Assembly: GCA_021234155.1 (NCBI GenBank) | Contig: JAJEKV010000163.1 | Span: 585,215 to 649,214 of the forward strand | DNA: 64,000 nucleotides | Direction of reading: 5' to 3' | Source: Isoetes taiwanensis | Taxonomy: Eukaryota; Streptophyta; Lycopodiopsida; Isoetales; Isoetaceae | Position numbers and translations under genes: made by a program | The notes under the pieces: generated by a model | The model's database searches: none | Seen by the model: the letters and a program-made list of their open reading frames with translations, nothing else | What the model was told of the DNA's origin: nothing | Shown here: positions 22,972 through 35,187 of the stretch, piece by piece | How the letters are laid out: each line of letters opens with the position of its first letter | How positions within the stretch are numbered: position 1 is the stretch's first letter

Positions 22972-24171
22972 CATTTATGTCCTTTGTCTTGCCGTAAGGC
23001 CCCGGACTGTGTAGCATGGGCGAAGCTCCCTACAAGGGTGCTACTAGCACATCACTTATTTGTTTTAATGTAGCCTTTTCCGAAGGCTGACTTTTTTTCC
23101 TTTAATACCGGCACCGCTTTACCTCGGCTTCTTGGCCGTGCGGTGATCGTCGTTATCAATCAGCTTTTAGGCGAGCAATTTGTGTGGGGCTATATGACCC
23201 GTGTTATGCTGATCATATTACAAGCCCTCTTTCACCGTGTACCTCTACGTATGCGGTCATCATTCTTTGGATCGCATCTGCCCGGATCCGTGAACGATTC
23301 CGTCATCTTCATCATCCGTGGATTGGTTCCCCACTTTATATTTCCATATCGTCCCACGATGTCCCCATAGATTGGGCGATCGTTAATCATATGGTTTCAT
23401 CCTCTATTCCCCCCCATCACATATTCGCATATCCTATCCTCCTTGTCTATCCCTCTCCATCCATCCTTTTCGATTCTTAGATCGTGGCTTCCCATCCTGA
23501 ATCGACCGGTATGTCCCTACGTTTCTTCCCCAATATGTTATCCGGTATTTTGGTGTCCCATCTGTTGGTCGGATTAAAACTTGCATGAGCCGATCTGTCT
23601 TGGGTCTGTATGTCTCTGCTGACCATGCTCCGCGTCGCTATGTCGTCCAATCCTCATTCCTTTGCTCTTCTTCTATCGGGTTACTCGAGGGTTTAGTCCC
23701 ATCTTCACGGTCCATGTTGCCACCTCTCTGAACCATCCGGTGCCTTCAAGGATGTGTGACTTTGCTGATTCGGTGATTGCAATCTTTGGGCCGGTTTCCT
23801 TGGATGTCTCTCGGCGTTGTCTCGGCGGGTATCTTATGGTTCTCTCCCATGCTCTCACTTCCATTGGCCTTTGCCCCTGTTTAGAGGACCATGATTGTCG
23901 ATTGGCGTGTTTGTCCTTACCACAATTCAATACGTGCCATTGTCTAAAAATTCCTTCCTGCTTTTCCCGGTTTCTTTTACATAAGCTTTGGCCCCATGCT
24001 TACTCCTTTTATAAGCTGGGTGGTGGCTACCGCTGCACTAAATAGGTAGCATTTGATGTCCCAATCGGTTATTCGACTTACATTACTGAAGTTTTTTCAT
24101 GTTAAAGTAACTTCCTATAGCTGATTGGAATCTGGCGTTAGCTCCTTTGCCCACTTCCTGTGCCATGTGCA

Positions 24172-25307
24172 TCATAAACCTAGATATCGTGATACATTTG
24201 CTTCCTCTATCTCCTTCTCTTTATATCTGAAAGGTTTATGCCTGTTCCTGTGTCCAAAGATCACTATCTTTGTTTTTGCTAGGTTCACTGTTAGCCCTGT
24301 ATCTTCACAAAATTGTTCGAATTTTTGAGCAATCATGCATTCCTTTGTTTTTGTGCCATCATACCAAGATCGTCGCATATAGCATTATTGGTACCTTAGT
24401 GTCTCCCGGTGTGGGGGCATACTCGCCCCCTTGTTGATCTGTTATGTATCCTCAGTGGTGCATCTATGTATATTCCAAGCGAGTTGGGGATAACGGGCAT
24501 CCCGCTTCACACCCGTGTCACATATTATTATCGGTGTCCTTCTGTTCCATCTTTGCATACACCTTGTGGTACAGGTCTTGCGATCGATCCTACCATGCTT
24601 CTCGGGGCTTGCATATCCATTAGTCTTTTTAGACTTCTCTCTCGGGATTTGATGAGCGCTTTTACGAAATCTACAAAGCGGCCAGTTATTTTCCTTCCAT
24701 GCGCTTTGTTACGCTCTATTAGTATCAGAAGGGTCACGAGATGATCGTGGTTGAGTGCTGCAGTGCGAACCCGGCCCCGCCCTTGCGCTCTCACATTTCC
24801 TTCCTCACGCCCATTTCTTTAGTTTGTTATCCAAGTACCTTTCCAAACCATTTTATGAAAATCGAGCTTACCATTATCGTCCTATAGTTCCTGGATCTTT
24901 TCTATTCCTGCCTTATGTAGGGGTATGACTCTGTTGTATGTCCATGCAATGCGGGAGCCCTGTATGTATGATCCGTTAAAATGTACATTACACCATGTGC
25001 TAATTTCTGTCTCGGCGCATTTCAGCAATTCCACGGTCAGGCCGTATAAATCTGGTGCTTTGTGATTAGCCATTTTGTTTAGGGCTAGCATTACTTCCAA
25101 CATATTGAAGCATGGTTTGTCCGGGTCATGCTGTATTGGTATTGGTACCGGTGGCGCCCCTATCTTATATAATTTGTCCAGATATGTCTCCCATCCCTCG
25201 GTTCCAATGTCATCTTGTTCGTCCCTTGCTTTTACATTGCTACCCCCTCCTTTGTTTTTGAATCCTTTCCAGAATCTTCGGGGCTGTTTTCTCAGCAGTT
25301 TTCCCAT
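24172..25307 (-). pseudogene. LINE A reverse transcriptase, frame-broken
   Basis: Three frames together cover the RT. The N-terminal part has MANHKAPDLYGLTVELLK and NRVIPLHKAG (25307-24882). The fingers/palm part has NHDHLVTLLILIERN and FVDFVKAL (24794-24528). The post-active-site part has FCEDTGLTVNLAKTKIVIFG and YLGL (24378-24172). The YADD box at about 24370 has lost one base. Confidence 0.75.
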
Positions 25308-25813
25308 GTACCATTGGTGCTGTAGCAGGTTATTGTATCTTTTCTTCTTTAGTAACCTTATGTATGCTGCCTTCTCTTCTCGGTATGTCTCCCTCCTTAT
25401 GCTTTCTTAATTTCCTCTTGTGTTCTCTTGACTCGTCATCATACCATCTTTGAAGCTCTGAATGCCCGTTCTTCCTAATTTTGATCCTTCTCCCAAACAC
25501 ATCTTTGCTACCCTTATCATTATGTCATTGAGGGTATTCCCATTGTCAATTGCATTGTGTTCCCCAGTCCCATTTTCCCATTTCATCCTTGATCATTTGG
25601 GTAAAAGGTTTTGCGTACCTTTCACGGAATTGAATTCTTACCACATCTTTGTTATCCTTCTTTATTTTACGTGCCATCCTTTTGTGGCGTCTCATCCAAT
25701 CTAAATGTTAGTTTGATCGGTCTATGGCTTTCCCTTTTCCCGATCGGCCATTCACGTAGCATTAGCCCTTCTACCTTTTTGCCTTGCTTGGTCGCTCAAA
25801 ATTATATAATCCA

Positions 25814-26398
25814 CTATGCTCTTACCATGTGAGTTTTTGGCTCGTAAAACCTCGATCCCCTCCATCTTTTCGTGCCATTAGCTATGATCACCCCATTGCC
25901 GTGCGGACTTTCCGACAATAGCTCACCCCTAAGCGTTGACCTCGGCCTTATCTTACAGTATCCCTCTTGCCATTCCTGTGTCCTCGCCGTGTACACTATC
26001 TGACCATCTTTCTCATCCGCATGCGTAATTTGTGCTTGTTCCTGTCTGGTTCTGGCATTTAGATCTCCTACTATAATCATTGGTCCTTGTCCCTTCCATT
26101 TCGTTATGTTTTCTCCCAGTTCCAACAATTCCCGACTTATCATTTTGTTTGGCGGGTAATATGCAATTATCAGAACTACCTCTTGTTTGTTTTTCAATTG
26201 AATATTCAAAACCATATATCTTTTATTGATATCTGAATGTAACATACATGCATTGTGAGCCGCACTATTCTTTATATAACAAGCCAGACCTGCACTCCCT
26301 CTCCCTTTCTTGAAATCCCTGTCTTTCCAACATGTAAACAGCTGGTACCCTTCCTCCTCTGGTAGCCTTTTAGTGTTATGCTCCCATGTCTCTGCCAA
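25814..26398 (-). pseudogene. LINE A apurinic-type endonuclease domain
   Basis: About 194 codons open. It contains GYQLFTCWKDRDFKKGRGSA, LACYIKNS, VVLIIAYYPPNK and MIIVGDLNARTRQ (variant of GDFNAR). The C-terminal SDH is not within this frame. Confidence 0.75.
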
Positions 26399-26815
26399 AC
26401 ATATTATGTCACAGCCGTGGGCACCTTCCAGTCTTTCTCCATCATCCCATGGGTACAGTGCAGTTCAGTACCATAATGTCGGCGTCTTTTTCCCGAGGTT
26501 GCTCCGCCGGGGTCTCCATGTTTTCCGTGCCATTCCCCATTCTCCTTGGCCTCCCCACAGGTTTTCATTGTCGGGGTTGGCCCTTGAGAATACACTTGAT
26601 TTGTTCGCTCTTCGTTTCCCCCGTTTCCGCTTCCTCCTATTGCTCTGTTCTGGCTCCCATCTATCGTGATTGCTCTTAGTGCCTCTCTCTGCGTTCTGTT
26701 CTCCTGCATCTGTTGCATGGGTTTCACGAGATGTGAATTTTCCTTCTCTGCTCCCGTTGGTTTTGCTACCCCCCCAACCCTTCCGTACGCTCCTGCGGTT
26801 GAGTCCCTTGCTCTC

Positions 26816-27244
26816 TTACCCTTTTGTGTATGTATACCTTGCCATTCTTGACCCTGCTTGTATCCCTCGCTTGGTTCGGTTCCACGGCTTTGGCCAATTC
26901 CAATGTAGCCCTGTCTGCATCATCATTAATGCCTCCTGTGCTTTGATTCCATTCCTCAATCCCCGGATCCCATCCGTAAGATCCTCTCCTTGGTTGCCAT
27001 GTCCCTCAATGTCGGGGTTTATGTGCCTCGATCTCCCCCTCCATTGGCCCGTCGGAGGGCTTTGACGATAGCGCCCACATGTTCCTTGAACACCGTCTCT
27101 ATCACTTCGCAGTAACTTTCGATATATATCCTCATTAGGCCTCTCTGCTATCCCAATTAGCCTAACATCATGTTTAATCTTATTACGCTCCTCATATTCC
27201 AATAAATGTGGTTTTATCCTATCATATGACTCCCATGCATCCAC
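26816..27244 (-). pseudogene. LINE A ORF1-like frame
   Basis: 142 codons. KHDVRLIGIAERPNEDIYRK resembles the RRM-like part of L1-type ORF1 proteins. The rest has weak character. It lies just upstream of the endonuclease, as expected for ORF1. Confidence 0.45.
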
Positions 27245-29490
27245 TCAACATTTTATTTCTCTAATTCAACCAACTTTTGCGGGATCTTTGCTTTCTCCTC
27301 TTGATCTCGGGTCCATCTGCTATTTGCATTTCCTCGTTCATCTTCTCCACCCCTCCTACTCTCACGTCCATGCTAGTGATGGCTGCTTTATTCTTTGTTA
27401 CAAGTCTCGACCAATGCGTTGAGTGCATCCGGGTTCGGGATCTTTGCCTCTAGCCGTTTATCCATTTGTGCCAAAAGTCCCTAAGGTCTTGTTGGCTCCA
27501 CCCGGAGAACTCTTGCCGCCTCAATCTCCTCTGCTGGCTGCAGTTGATGCTATCGGCCATCGCCCTCGTTTGCAAGAGAATCCTGTGCAGAAAGACTCTA
27601 AGCAGTGCGTTCGTGCTAGACTCTTGCTTGTGGAATAACCGTCGTTTTCCCCTAAGACTATATATATTTCTTGCTTCTAAGCGGTATTTTTTTATTGGCG
27701 ATTACCGATTCTGATTTGAATTTCAAATTTTAAAATTCAAAATTCAAAAGGCCCTAATTAGTTTAAATCAGTCCTTTTATTGTCCTCGGTTCTTTTCCGT
27801 AGTTGCCCAAGGTTGATCCTCTCGGTTTTCGAGTCCAGGTGGTTGGGTAGATGCTTATCCTGTATTGATTGCGCTAGTATTTTTGTGGTTACGTGTTCCT
27901 GTATTTACATGCATGTATCGTTACATTTGTCTTTGTGCTCGTGCTCCTTAGTGTGGTGGGGTAAGCCCCCTTGTCCATACTTTTCCCAGATCCTGGTGTC
28001 GACAGTTTTATCCTCTGGGGTATTCTTCATACATATATTGTCTGAATTAGTTATATTGAGTTTTTAGTGGTCCGGGTTACGGTTGGTGGGTCTTGCCCTC
28101 GCTATCCTCGGTGTCTGGCGGAGGCTTGGCCTCACCAGTCCGTATCTTGTTCCGTCCACCTTTTACTCTGTGTTGCCATACATCCGTAATTGATGGTGGT
28201 ATTCTTCATACCCATTATTACAAGTCATATGCCGTTCTCCATGTGTTGATGAGTTTATGGTGGTCGGGTTACAGTTGGTGGGTCTAGCCCTCGCTATCAC
28301 TGGTGTCTGGCATAAGGCATAACCTCTCCTTTTACTCCATTTTGTTCTCTTGCCCGTGTCCTTTTCATCGGTCTCCCCTCTTCACGGGGCTTATTATCTC
28401 TGTCAAATTATTCTTGTTCCCTTTCTATACATCACTTACATTGTCACCCATTATTTTGTATTTCCCTTATTTTTGAGTGTTTTCGTCACCCTTCTCCTTA
28501 ATATCTTTCTTAATATCTCACAACCTCGATGCATCCTTAGCGTCATCTATATATTATACTTTACATACTTTACATTCGACCTTCCATACCCCTTATTATA
28601 TTACTATACTTCTATTATTATTATATTTCTATAGTTTCGTGCCTCTGTGTGGGCCCATGTCCGGGGGTCGGGGGTCGTTACCACCTTACTCACATGTCCT
28701 CCTTTATCTTCAATCGTGTTTTACGCCAACCTTTGCTTATATGCTTCTTCATGATGATTAGCTAAATTGTTGTGTATCATCAATATGTTCTTCGTGTCCT
28801 TCAAAACATGTCTGCGGGCATCCTCGTTTACATTTGTTATCTCGCTAGTTTAGCTACATCATATTAGTTCACTTAAATCTGAGTTATGTTGTCACGTCTC
28901 TTTTGCTTTAGGGAAAGAATAAATCATAATAGGGCCCTTAAAGTTACTATGGATATCATCCGATTTTATATCTTTTGGAAAAAGTCTACATTAAGAGGAG
29001 AGTTCTTCTCTCACGACCATTGTTTGTCTTTTTTCAGCCATTCTTACACAAATTTTTACATGCGGACATACAAACAATCGGTTGTTTCCCATACATATCA
29101 TCTAAAAGTCGATGTCGTTCGAACTGAACCTGATTCGCGTTTTGAACAAAGGGCTGTTTTTGAGCAGACAATAGAAAGCGTAAAAGCGAGCGTAAAAACG
29201 AGAATTTGAAGAGGGCAAGCAGGTATAGAAGATAAAAGGATAAACGGCGGAAGATAAAAAAGAAAAGAAAGAAAGAAGGAAAGAAAGTGGCACAAAAAGG
29301 AAAGCATGGCTTGCCAATGCTCGGTCCTCCCCGCTTCATACTTATCCGATTTCTTCCACCCATAACTAATGCTTTAGCTTCTTGTCCTCGATGGTTCCCG
29401 ATCTTTTTAACTTTTTGAGATTCCTCCCCATATACCGCATAAAAATCGGCGGGATTCTTCTCTGTTGATAAAATCTGAGACCTTGCAAAA

Positions 29491-29910
29491 TCACACACAC
29501 GGAAGATTGTCTTTGGTAGCTCGGCGACCTTTGTATGGCGGGCGTGAACTCGGCGATCTATTGAAGCATTGCATTGTGCGATCCATGTCTTGGCGCCTCA
29601 TCAATCGTTTTTGTCGCCTAAAACTCCGAAGTACTTCAAGCAACCCTAGAGTATCTTGGCTATCGCATGGGTGAGCATGATGAATTTCATCCACAGTGCA
29701 TGGACAGTGCACTCGGCGCGGTGATGCATGAAGGCAAGCCCCTGCCGAGCACATACAACCGCCGGGCGAGCGGATACACCACGGGTTGAGCTCCTCCAGC
29801 TCCGGATTGAATGGCACTGTCAAGTTTCCTGGGGTGCCGGAGTTGGGACGCTTTTTGCCAATTTTCTGCTCCCCATCTACATTCACGAGAACCTTTTTCC
29901 CCTTATCCAT
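29491..29910 (-). pseudogene. Unrecognised frame in the LINE A 5' region
   Basis: 139 codons with an ATG start (MDKGKKVLVNVDGEQKIGKK). No family recognised. Its position within LINE A and its Lys-rich start make an ORF1 N-terminus possible. A host gene fragment is the alternative. Confidence 0.3.
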
Positions 29911-31122
29911 ATTTGCTTCTGATCTGTGACGAGTGCTAGGACTTGTTGGCGCTTCTTTGCCCGGCCGAATTTCCAGCGCCTCAGGATTAGGCGCTCAAGC
30001 GGACCGGAGAGACTAATTTCTAAATTCTAAATTCTAAAGGGGCGCCTTCACTATCACTCTTCTCCTCGTTATCACCGTTATATATAGGGTTTTAGGATAT
30101 TTAGGGTTTACTTAAATTATGTGCGATTTCCGCCTCTTGAATTCCGGTAAATTCGTCTTAAATGCCAGTCTTGTCCTATCCTGTCCCAAGATTTTTCGTC
30201 TGTTAATCTCCGCCGCATATCCTTGGCCCTATACCTGACATGTGTACCTTTCCTATTCTCTCTATATTACTCATTATTATGGCTATCTGTAGCTGTCATG
30301 ATCATTTCTACCCTGTTCGTTGGTTTACGACCCTCCTTTTTTTTTTTTTTTTTTTTTTTTACTCCTATTTCCCTCTTTCCCGTGCCCTATTCTTTGCCGT
30401 TAGTTAAGTGTCGCCTCGATGTTATTCCTCCGCTTTGCCACGTTTCGCCCCCGTTGTTTCTAAATTCATTAATTAATTTTCCCATTTTTGATTTATTTTA
30501 TTCTATGAATATTCTTGTTTCTCAACGGCTCCGAGATTTTGAATCATCTGTCGTCGAACCTTTGAGCTCCTCTTCCCGGTGTCCTCCTGTATTCTACAGT
30601 TGTGCCTGTTTGTGCGTTCGTTACCATTCCTTTATCTACCTTGAATTCCAATTTATCTATAGTAACGATCTGTCCTAGTCTAATATTGTTGTGTCATGCT
30701 CATGCACCGATTTCTATCTGTTTCTTTTTCGTCCAGATCAATCATACATTTGAATACTACATAGTTTATAATTTATTTCATAAAAGGTATGAACATAGTA
30801 TATTTCTGACTATTTTTGAGAAGCTAATGTGTAAGAATCAGGAGAGATGGGAGATATGCACTTAGCTGGATATACAGCTGGGCCCGTCCGATCGTTCCCT
30901 CCCCCCGTCCAACCCCCCAAGCAATGTACCTGATAGAACATGTGCACGCAACCATTCGTCAAGTTCATCGATGAAGAGCCCGAACAAAGTAGGTGACAAC
31001 GGGCAGCCTTGGTGGACCCCAATGGTATTTCTGACCAATGTGCTCATATCCCTGGTTAATGTCTCCAAAACTTCAGAGTATAACTGAGATATCGCTTCTT
31101 TGAGTTCATCAGAGACACCTAA

Positions 31123-31584
31123 TCATGTCATTCTCTCACCTAAACCCTTCCTGGGAACCGTATCAAATGCTTTCGCAAAATCAACGAAAGCAACGTATAG
31201 AGCTTTATTCGGTTCCTTCGCCCGTTCTATCAAGACACGGAGCGTTAGTGCATGATCTAAAGTATTGTGCCCTCTCATAAAACTAGCTTGGTACTGAGAA
31301 CGCTTGCCCTGTTCTTCAGCCCATATGCTCAATTTACTCTTCAGCAGCGTACCCAAAAGCTTGGTGAAAGTGCTCCCAATTAAAACGGTTCTATAGTTTT
31401 GTGCCAATTTCTTGTCTCCTGTTTTATAAATTGGATGTACTCGATTCACCCTCCAACTATTTGGAAGCCCATATCTGAGGCTTTGATTTAACAAACGTGT
31501 CAGAATGGTAAGGGTCTGATGGCCTCCCCATTTAAACAATTCAATGCACAAGCCATCTACATCGTGTGCCTTATTGTTATCCAT
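31123..31584 (-). pseudogene. LINE B reverse transcriptase, N-terminal half
   Basis: 153 codons with KAHDVDGLCIELFKWGG, WRVNRVHPIYKTGDKK and the palm motif YVAFVDFAKAFDTVPRK. The palm motif FVDFAKAFDTVPR differs from plant L1 (DF.KAYD.V.W). The next RT block (GCPLSPTLFG) continues at 31068-30862 after a frameshift. Confidence 0.8.
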
Positions 31585-32130
31585 TTCCTCGATAATGTCT
31601 CCCCGACCGCCGCCTCAAGAAATATATTTATATTGGTGGCGAAAATTGCATGTTTTTCTGTCTCTTCAATAGCATAGATACTTTTTAACTAAACTTAGGA
31701 GCTCATCAAGATCCAGATTAGGGCGTAGATTGGACTTCCTTGTAATGCTCTCAAAAGGTCTTTGGAGATTCCATAAGTTTGATCTGTTAATTTTAGTTGC
31801 CGGGTTCGAAAAAGGCTCGCTTTTGTCTTACCAATGCTTTATACCACTTTTGGCTTCCTCGGTGTGATGCGGTTTTGCGTGCGACTTTGCTCGTCTTCTG
31901 CCGACAATCAATATCCCACCATGCATTGATAGGTCTACCAAGTGGGTGTTTCTGGTGTAGCCTAACGTGCGCTCTCTCGCGACGGAGTAACCGCTTTGGG
32001 AGGTGCAGAAAGCATCTTGCCTCGAAGTTCCCCTTTCCATGTCATGGAGGACATCAACCTCTCCACTTGGCTTTCATATATTCCGTTAAGTGCATATTGA
32101 ACCTTACACCTCGGTTGGAACGCGCAGGTG

Positions 32131-32445
32131 TCATTCGCCACTTGTGGTGCATGCCACCCTTATTTCTACAAATAAAAGCTTATGATCTGACTCGGGTAGT
32201 TTCTTACCTAGTCTAAAATCTTGAATTACATCACCATTTCTTGCTAATAGATAGTCTATGGCTTTGGATCGATCCAAAGATGGTTGCTGCATGTAAAATC
32301 TCCGAAAGCACTCAAACATGCTTGTATCATTCGTAATTTTCAAAATTGGATTGTACACATCTCTAGGAGCATTTCGCCCATGAAATTCTTGGTGGTATCT
32401 TGATGTCCTCAAACAATGGTTCTTCCACCTCCTGTAGTCGGACAT
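32131..32445 (-). pseudogene. LINE B endonuclease, C-terminal half
   Basis: About 104 codons ending in the conserved catalytic SDH context (LPESDHKLLFVEI). The upstream half lies in the next frame to about 32695 and includes GDFNARIGN. Confidence 0.75.
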
Positions 32446-32695
32446 CTATGATATTTTCGAATTTTATAGATTGCTTGTTACCTATTCTTGCATTGAAGTC
32501 TCCCAACAGAAAAAACTTCTCCATTTTACCATGCTTCAAAGCTTACATACAAAGTGCTTGGAATGGATCTGATTTATCAAATTGATAGGGGCAAAATAGC
32601 AAAATAAGTACCCGGTCTTTTTGTGAACTGTAAGTATCAAAAACAATTTGGCTAGATAATGCATAGGACATCGGGTAATGCTTAGTTATTTGGTA

Positions 32696-33481
32696 CTAGA
32701 TCGCTAAGAAGTGCTATGTATCCCTGGAGAAAGATGAGGGGTGCGCCATGCAATAATTGGTTTGACACAGAGTGTAAAAGGAAGAGACAGAGTTTAAAGC
32801 GACTAAGGGGTTCAAAAAGAAGTCGGGTCGGACGGGAATACATGAAATTGGTGAAAACTAAGAAAAAACAAATTTGTATGATAAACATTTGCAAATAATG
32901 GATGAGCCGCTAAAGAGCCAAAAAATTTCGGAGCGAATCAAGCCAAAACTAAAGCACTTTGCGTGTGTTAGATAGGGATGAGCTACTAAAATACATACAC
33001 AGTTTGTATCATATTCCAGATGTAGTAGATAATACGTTGGTGCAGTATGTAACGGGGGGTGAGTGGGAGTTCACGCCAGAAGATATTCAGTTTGGCTTAC
33101 AATCATTGGCGAATGGTAAGGCTGCAGAACCACGCCGGGATTGGTAAGCGAGATGTTTAAATGGGCAGGTTCAAAAAACTCGGGGAGGTTCTTTGGAAAT
33201 TAATGAATGCGGTTCAGAGATCGGTTCCCACGCAGTTGGCAGGTAAACAAGGTTATCCCCTTACATAAAACAGGAGACGAGAAGGATCCAAATAATTATA
33301 GAATGATAATGGTTAGTAACCACTGCGAAACTCTTTGCCACCATGGTAAATAGAAAGATTAATGGGTGGGCTGGAGGTAAATAATGTCGGGGCAATCAGG
33401 CAGGTGGGCTTTTAGGCCTAAGAAGTCAACAATGGACCATTTGATTACCTTCGCGGTGATGATTGATTTACAGGAACCGGA
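32696..33481 (+). mobile_element. LINE C, downstream part (linker and RT start)
   Basis: Plus-strand LINE sequence in several frames: NNWFDTECKRKRQSLKRL (post-endonuclease linker), EWEFTPEDIQFGLQSLANGK, MFKWAG, WQVNKVIPLHKTGDEK-like blocks and WAFRPKKSTMDHLITFAVMI (RT). Strand and domain order make it the natural continuation of 19980-21679. It is cut off at 33482 by an inverted LTR. Confidence 0.6.
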
Positions 33482-34246
33482 TGAAATGCTCCTAAGGCAT
33501 TTAACACTTGAAAAATCAAATAGAGAAGTAATTGGAACTAAAAATAATATATATAACTTTCTTTTATTATGAGGTAACAATGGTCCTTTTTTGACACTCA
33601 AAATCGAGTTTCCAACTACTCATAGTCTTTAGAGAACCTATGCCTTGACATCTCGGCTATTATCACGCGGCTGGCCGCGAAAAACTCACTTAGCTACTAA
33701 CTCGCATGCCGTAAAGGAAGAAAGAAGGTGGGGTTAGTCCTAGGAAGGACTAAGTGGGTAAACCATTGCCTTAACCGAGGTGAATCGTTAGTCATACGCA
33801 CAATAGGCACACAAATGTTAGTCACGATAGAACGCCTTCTTTAATAACTTGTCGCGGATTGTGGATGATCAATCCCTCATTCGGTTCACACGTATATCGT
33901 TTCGGACATGACTATATCGTCCACATACCAATCACCGGATATGCCGCGTTTTTTTACCTTCCAGACCCTTCGGGCAACATAAAGGGGGGTCCTTTCATCT
34001 GAGTTCATTATTTAATGTTTTATTATATTTGCAAACACAAATACAAAGTATCAATAACAAAATAAAACATATGTAAGTTTTTCGACAAACTACTAAACAA
34101 AAGAAAAGATAACTCGAAACCAACAGAAACTCCAAAGATCCGGCTCCGGCTACCCACCAAAGGATCTTCCACGTGTAGTCTTATTTGACCCCTGTCCACC
34201 TTTTCTGCGATATCTCTCTAACCGTAAGGAGGTATGAGAGGTGCCA
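33482..34246 (-). repeat. Inverted solo LTR (765 bp)
   Basis: The reverse complement of this segment matches the LTRs at 35188, 36757, 38325 and 39901 end to end. On the plus strand it reads TG...CA (TGAAATGCTCC to GAGGTGCCA). Flanking 5-mers (CCGGA, CCTCA) do not match, so it probably arose by rearrangement. It ends LINE C in mid-RT. Confidence 0.85.
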
Positions 34247-34378
34247 CCTCATAATAAAAGTCCATTTTGAGTGTCAAGGACCATTGTTACCTCATAATAA
34301 AAGAAAGTTATATATTATTTTACTTCCATTTACTTCTCTGTTTGATTTTCAAGTATTAAACGCCTTAGGAGCGTTCCA
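34247..34378 (+). repeat. Array LTR 1, 5'-truncated
   Basis: Only the 3' 120-130 bases of the LTR are present. A stray CCTCATAATAAAAG lies at the join to the inverted LTR. PBS TGGTATCAGAGCC starts at 34381. Confidence 0.8.
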
Positions 34379-35187
34379 TTTGGTATCAGAGCCTAGGTTT
34401 CCGATTATTAACCATAGTTGGTTATTGTGACAAAGACAATGAGAAGTCATCAATATTGAAATTATGGGAAACCAAGAAGGAAGTAACTTCTTGGGGAAGT
34501 TATGCAGCCGAGACATCTAGCCGTGGCCAACAACGGGAAAAGGTCAAAATTTAGTTTTCACATTCTAAACCTAGTACCTAACTGTGAAGTCCCCAAACAT
34601 TAGTAGTCATCCAAATTAATCTTAAATGTTGTAGTGACAAGTGTAGTCAACCTCGAAGGGTGTATGGAGTGGAACATAGTTTTAGATATGTCTTGTACCT
34701 TGGATATCTTGGTTCATCTACAAAAATTAATGACTTTGCAAGGAATTTACAGATTATCCCCATGAGGACATGGGTAAATTTTTAGTATGAGAGAAAATGT
34801 AACACACCTAAGGGATTGAAGGATAAGTAAATAATTTTTATTCTTAACCTCAGATCATGAATATTGAAAAGAATTGCAACGGTTGGGAAACAAGTTAAAT
34901 ACGGATGTCTATACTAAGGTACGGTAGGTATCTGACGAAAACAATGGTAATATCTGAACTAAAATAGTGAAGCTATGATTAGAGAAGATAAACTAGATAA
35001 GAATTTGTAAGAATAGAAAGATATTTTCTATTATTGGAAAGGAGAGGATATTGCTATAATTTTAGAAAAGGCAGATAGTATTAAAAAATGGTAAACTTTA
35101 AAACATGATAACTCGGTGACCGATTATTTAAATGGAGCAATCTTAAGCATTCTGCAAAGCCCTCGGAGTCTAGTTTCAGAATTGGGG

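Larger units (their letters stand above)
22946..30845 (-). mobile_element. LINE A, nearly full length, decayed (about 7.9 kb)
   Basis: Minus-strand non-LTR retrotransposon inserted into LINE B. From its 5' end (30845) downwards: about 0.9 kb non-coding; a frame at 29910-29491; a frame at 27244-26816 with RLIGIAERPNEDIYRKLL, ORF1-like; an endonuclease at 26398-25814; RT segments at 25307-24882, 24794-24528 and 24378-24172; a long 3' part; and a (TATTC)n tail. The RT active site is hit by a single-base loss: YA then one missing base before DLGMM near 24370. Numerous frameshifts separate the domains, so the copy is inactive. The sense strand is purine-rich over several kb. Confidence 0.7.
30846..32695 (-). 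mobile_element. LINE B, 5' part (endonuclease and first half of RT)
   Basis: Minus-strand LINE, truncated within the endonuclease domain at about 32695. From upstream: LILLFCPYQF and FFLLGDFNARIGNKQS (intact catalytic motif, about 32500), then AIDYLLAR and ESDHKLLFVEI (32445-32131). A linker with WWDIDCRQKTSK follows (about 31920-31800). RT begins with NNKAHDVDGLCIELFKWGG, HPIYKTGD, FVDFAKAFDTVPR (31584-31123) and GVHQGCPLSPTLFGLFIDEL (31068-30862). Coding stops near 30846 at codons for Tyr-Ile-Gln-Leu; the remainder, starting Ile-Gln-Leu-Leu-Leu-Tyr-Ala-Asp-Asp, is at 22940 on the other side of LINE A. Confidence 0.78.

Noticed and set aside
27423-28761. Several plus-strand hydrophobic frames (for example 27780-28067, 28350-28761)
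   Set aside because: They are antisense shadows within LINE A, whose coding strand is minus.
33482-34246. The inverted LTR as a normal solo LTR insertion
   Set aside because: The flanking 5-mers differ (CCGGA and CCTCA), and the right side joins directly to another LTR fragment.
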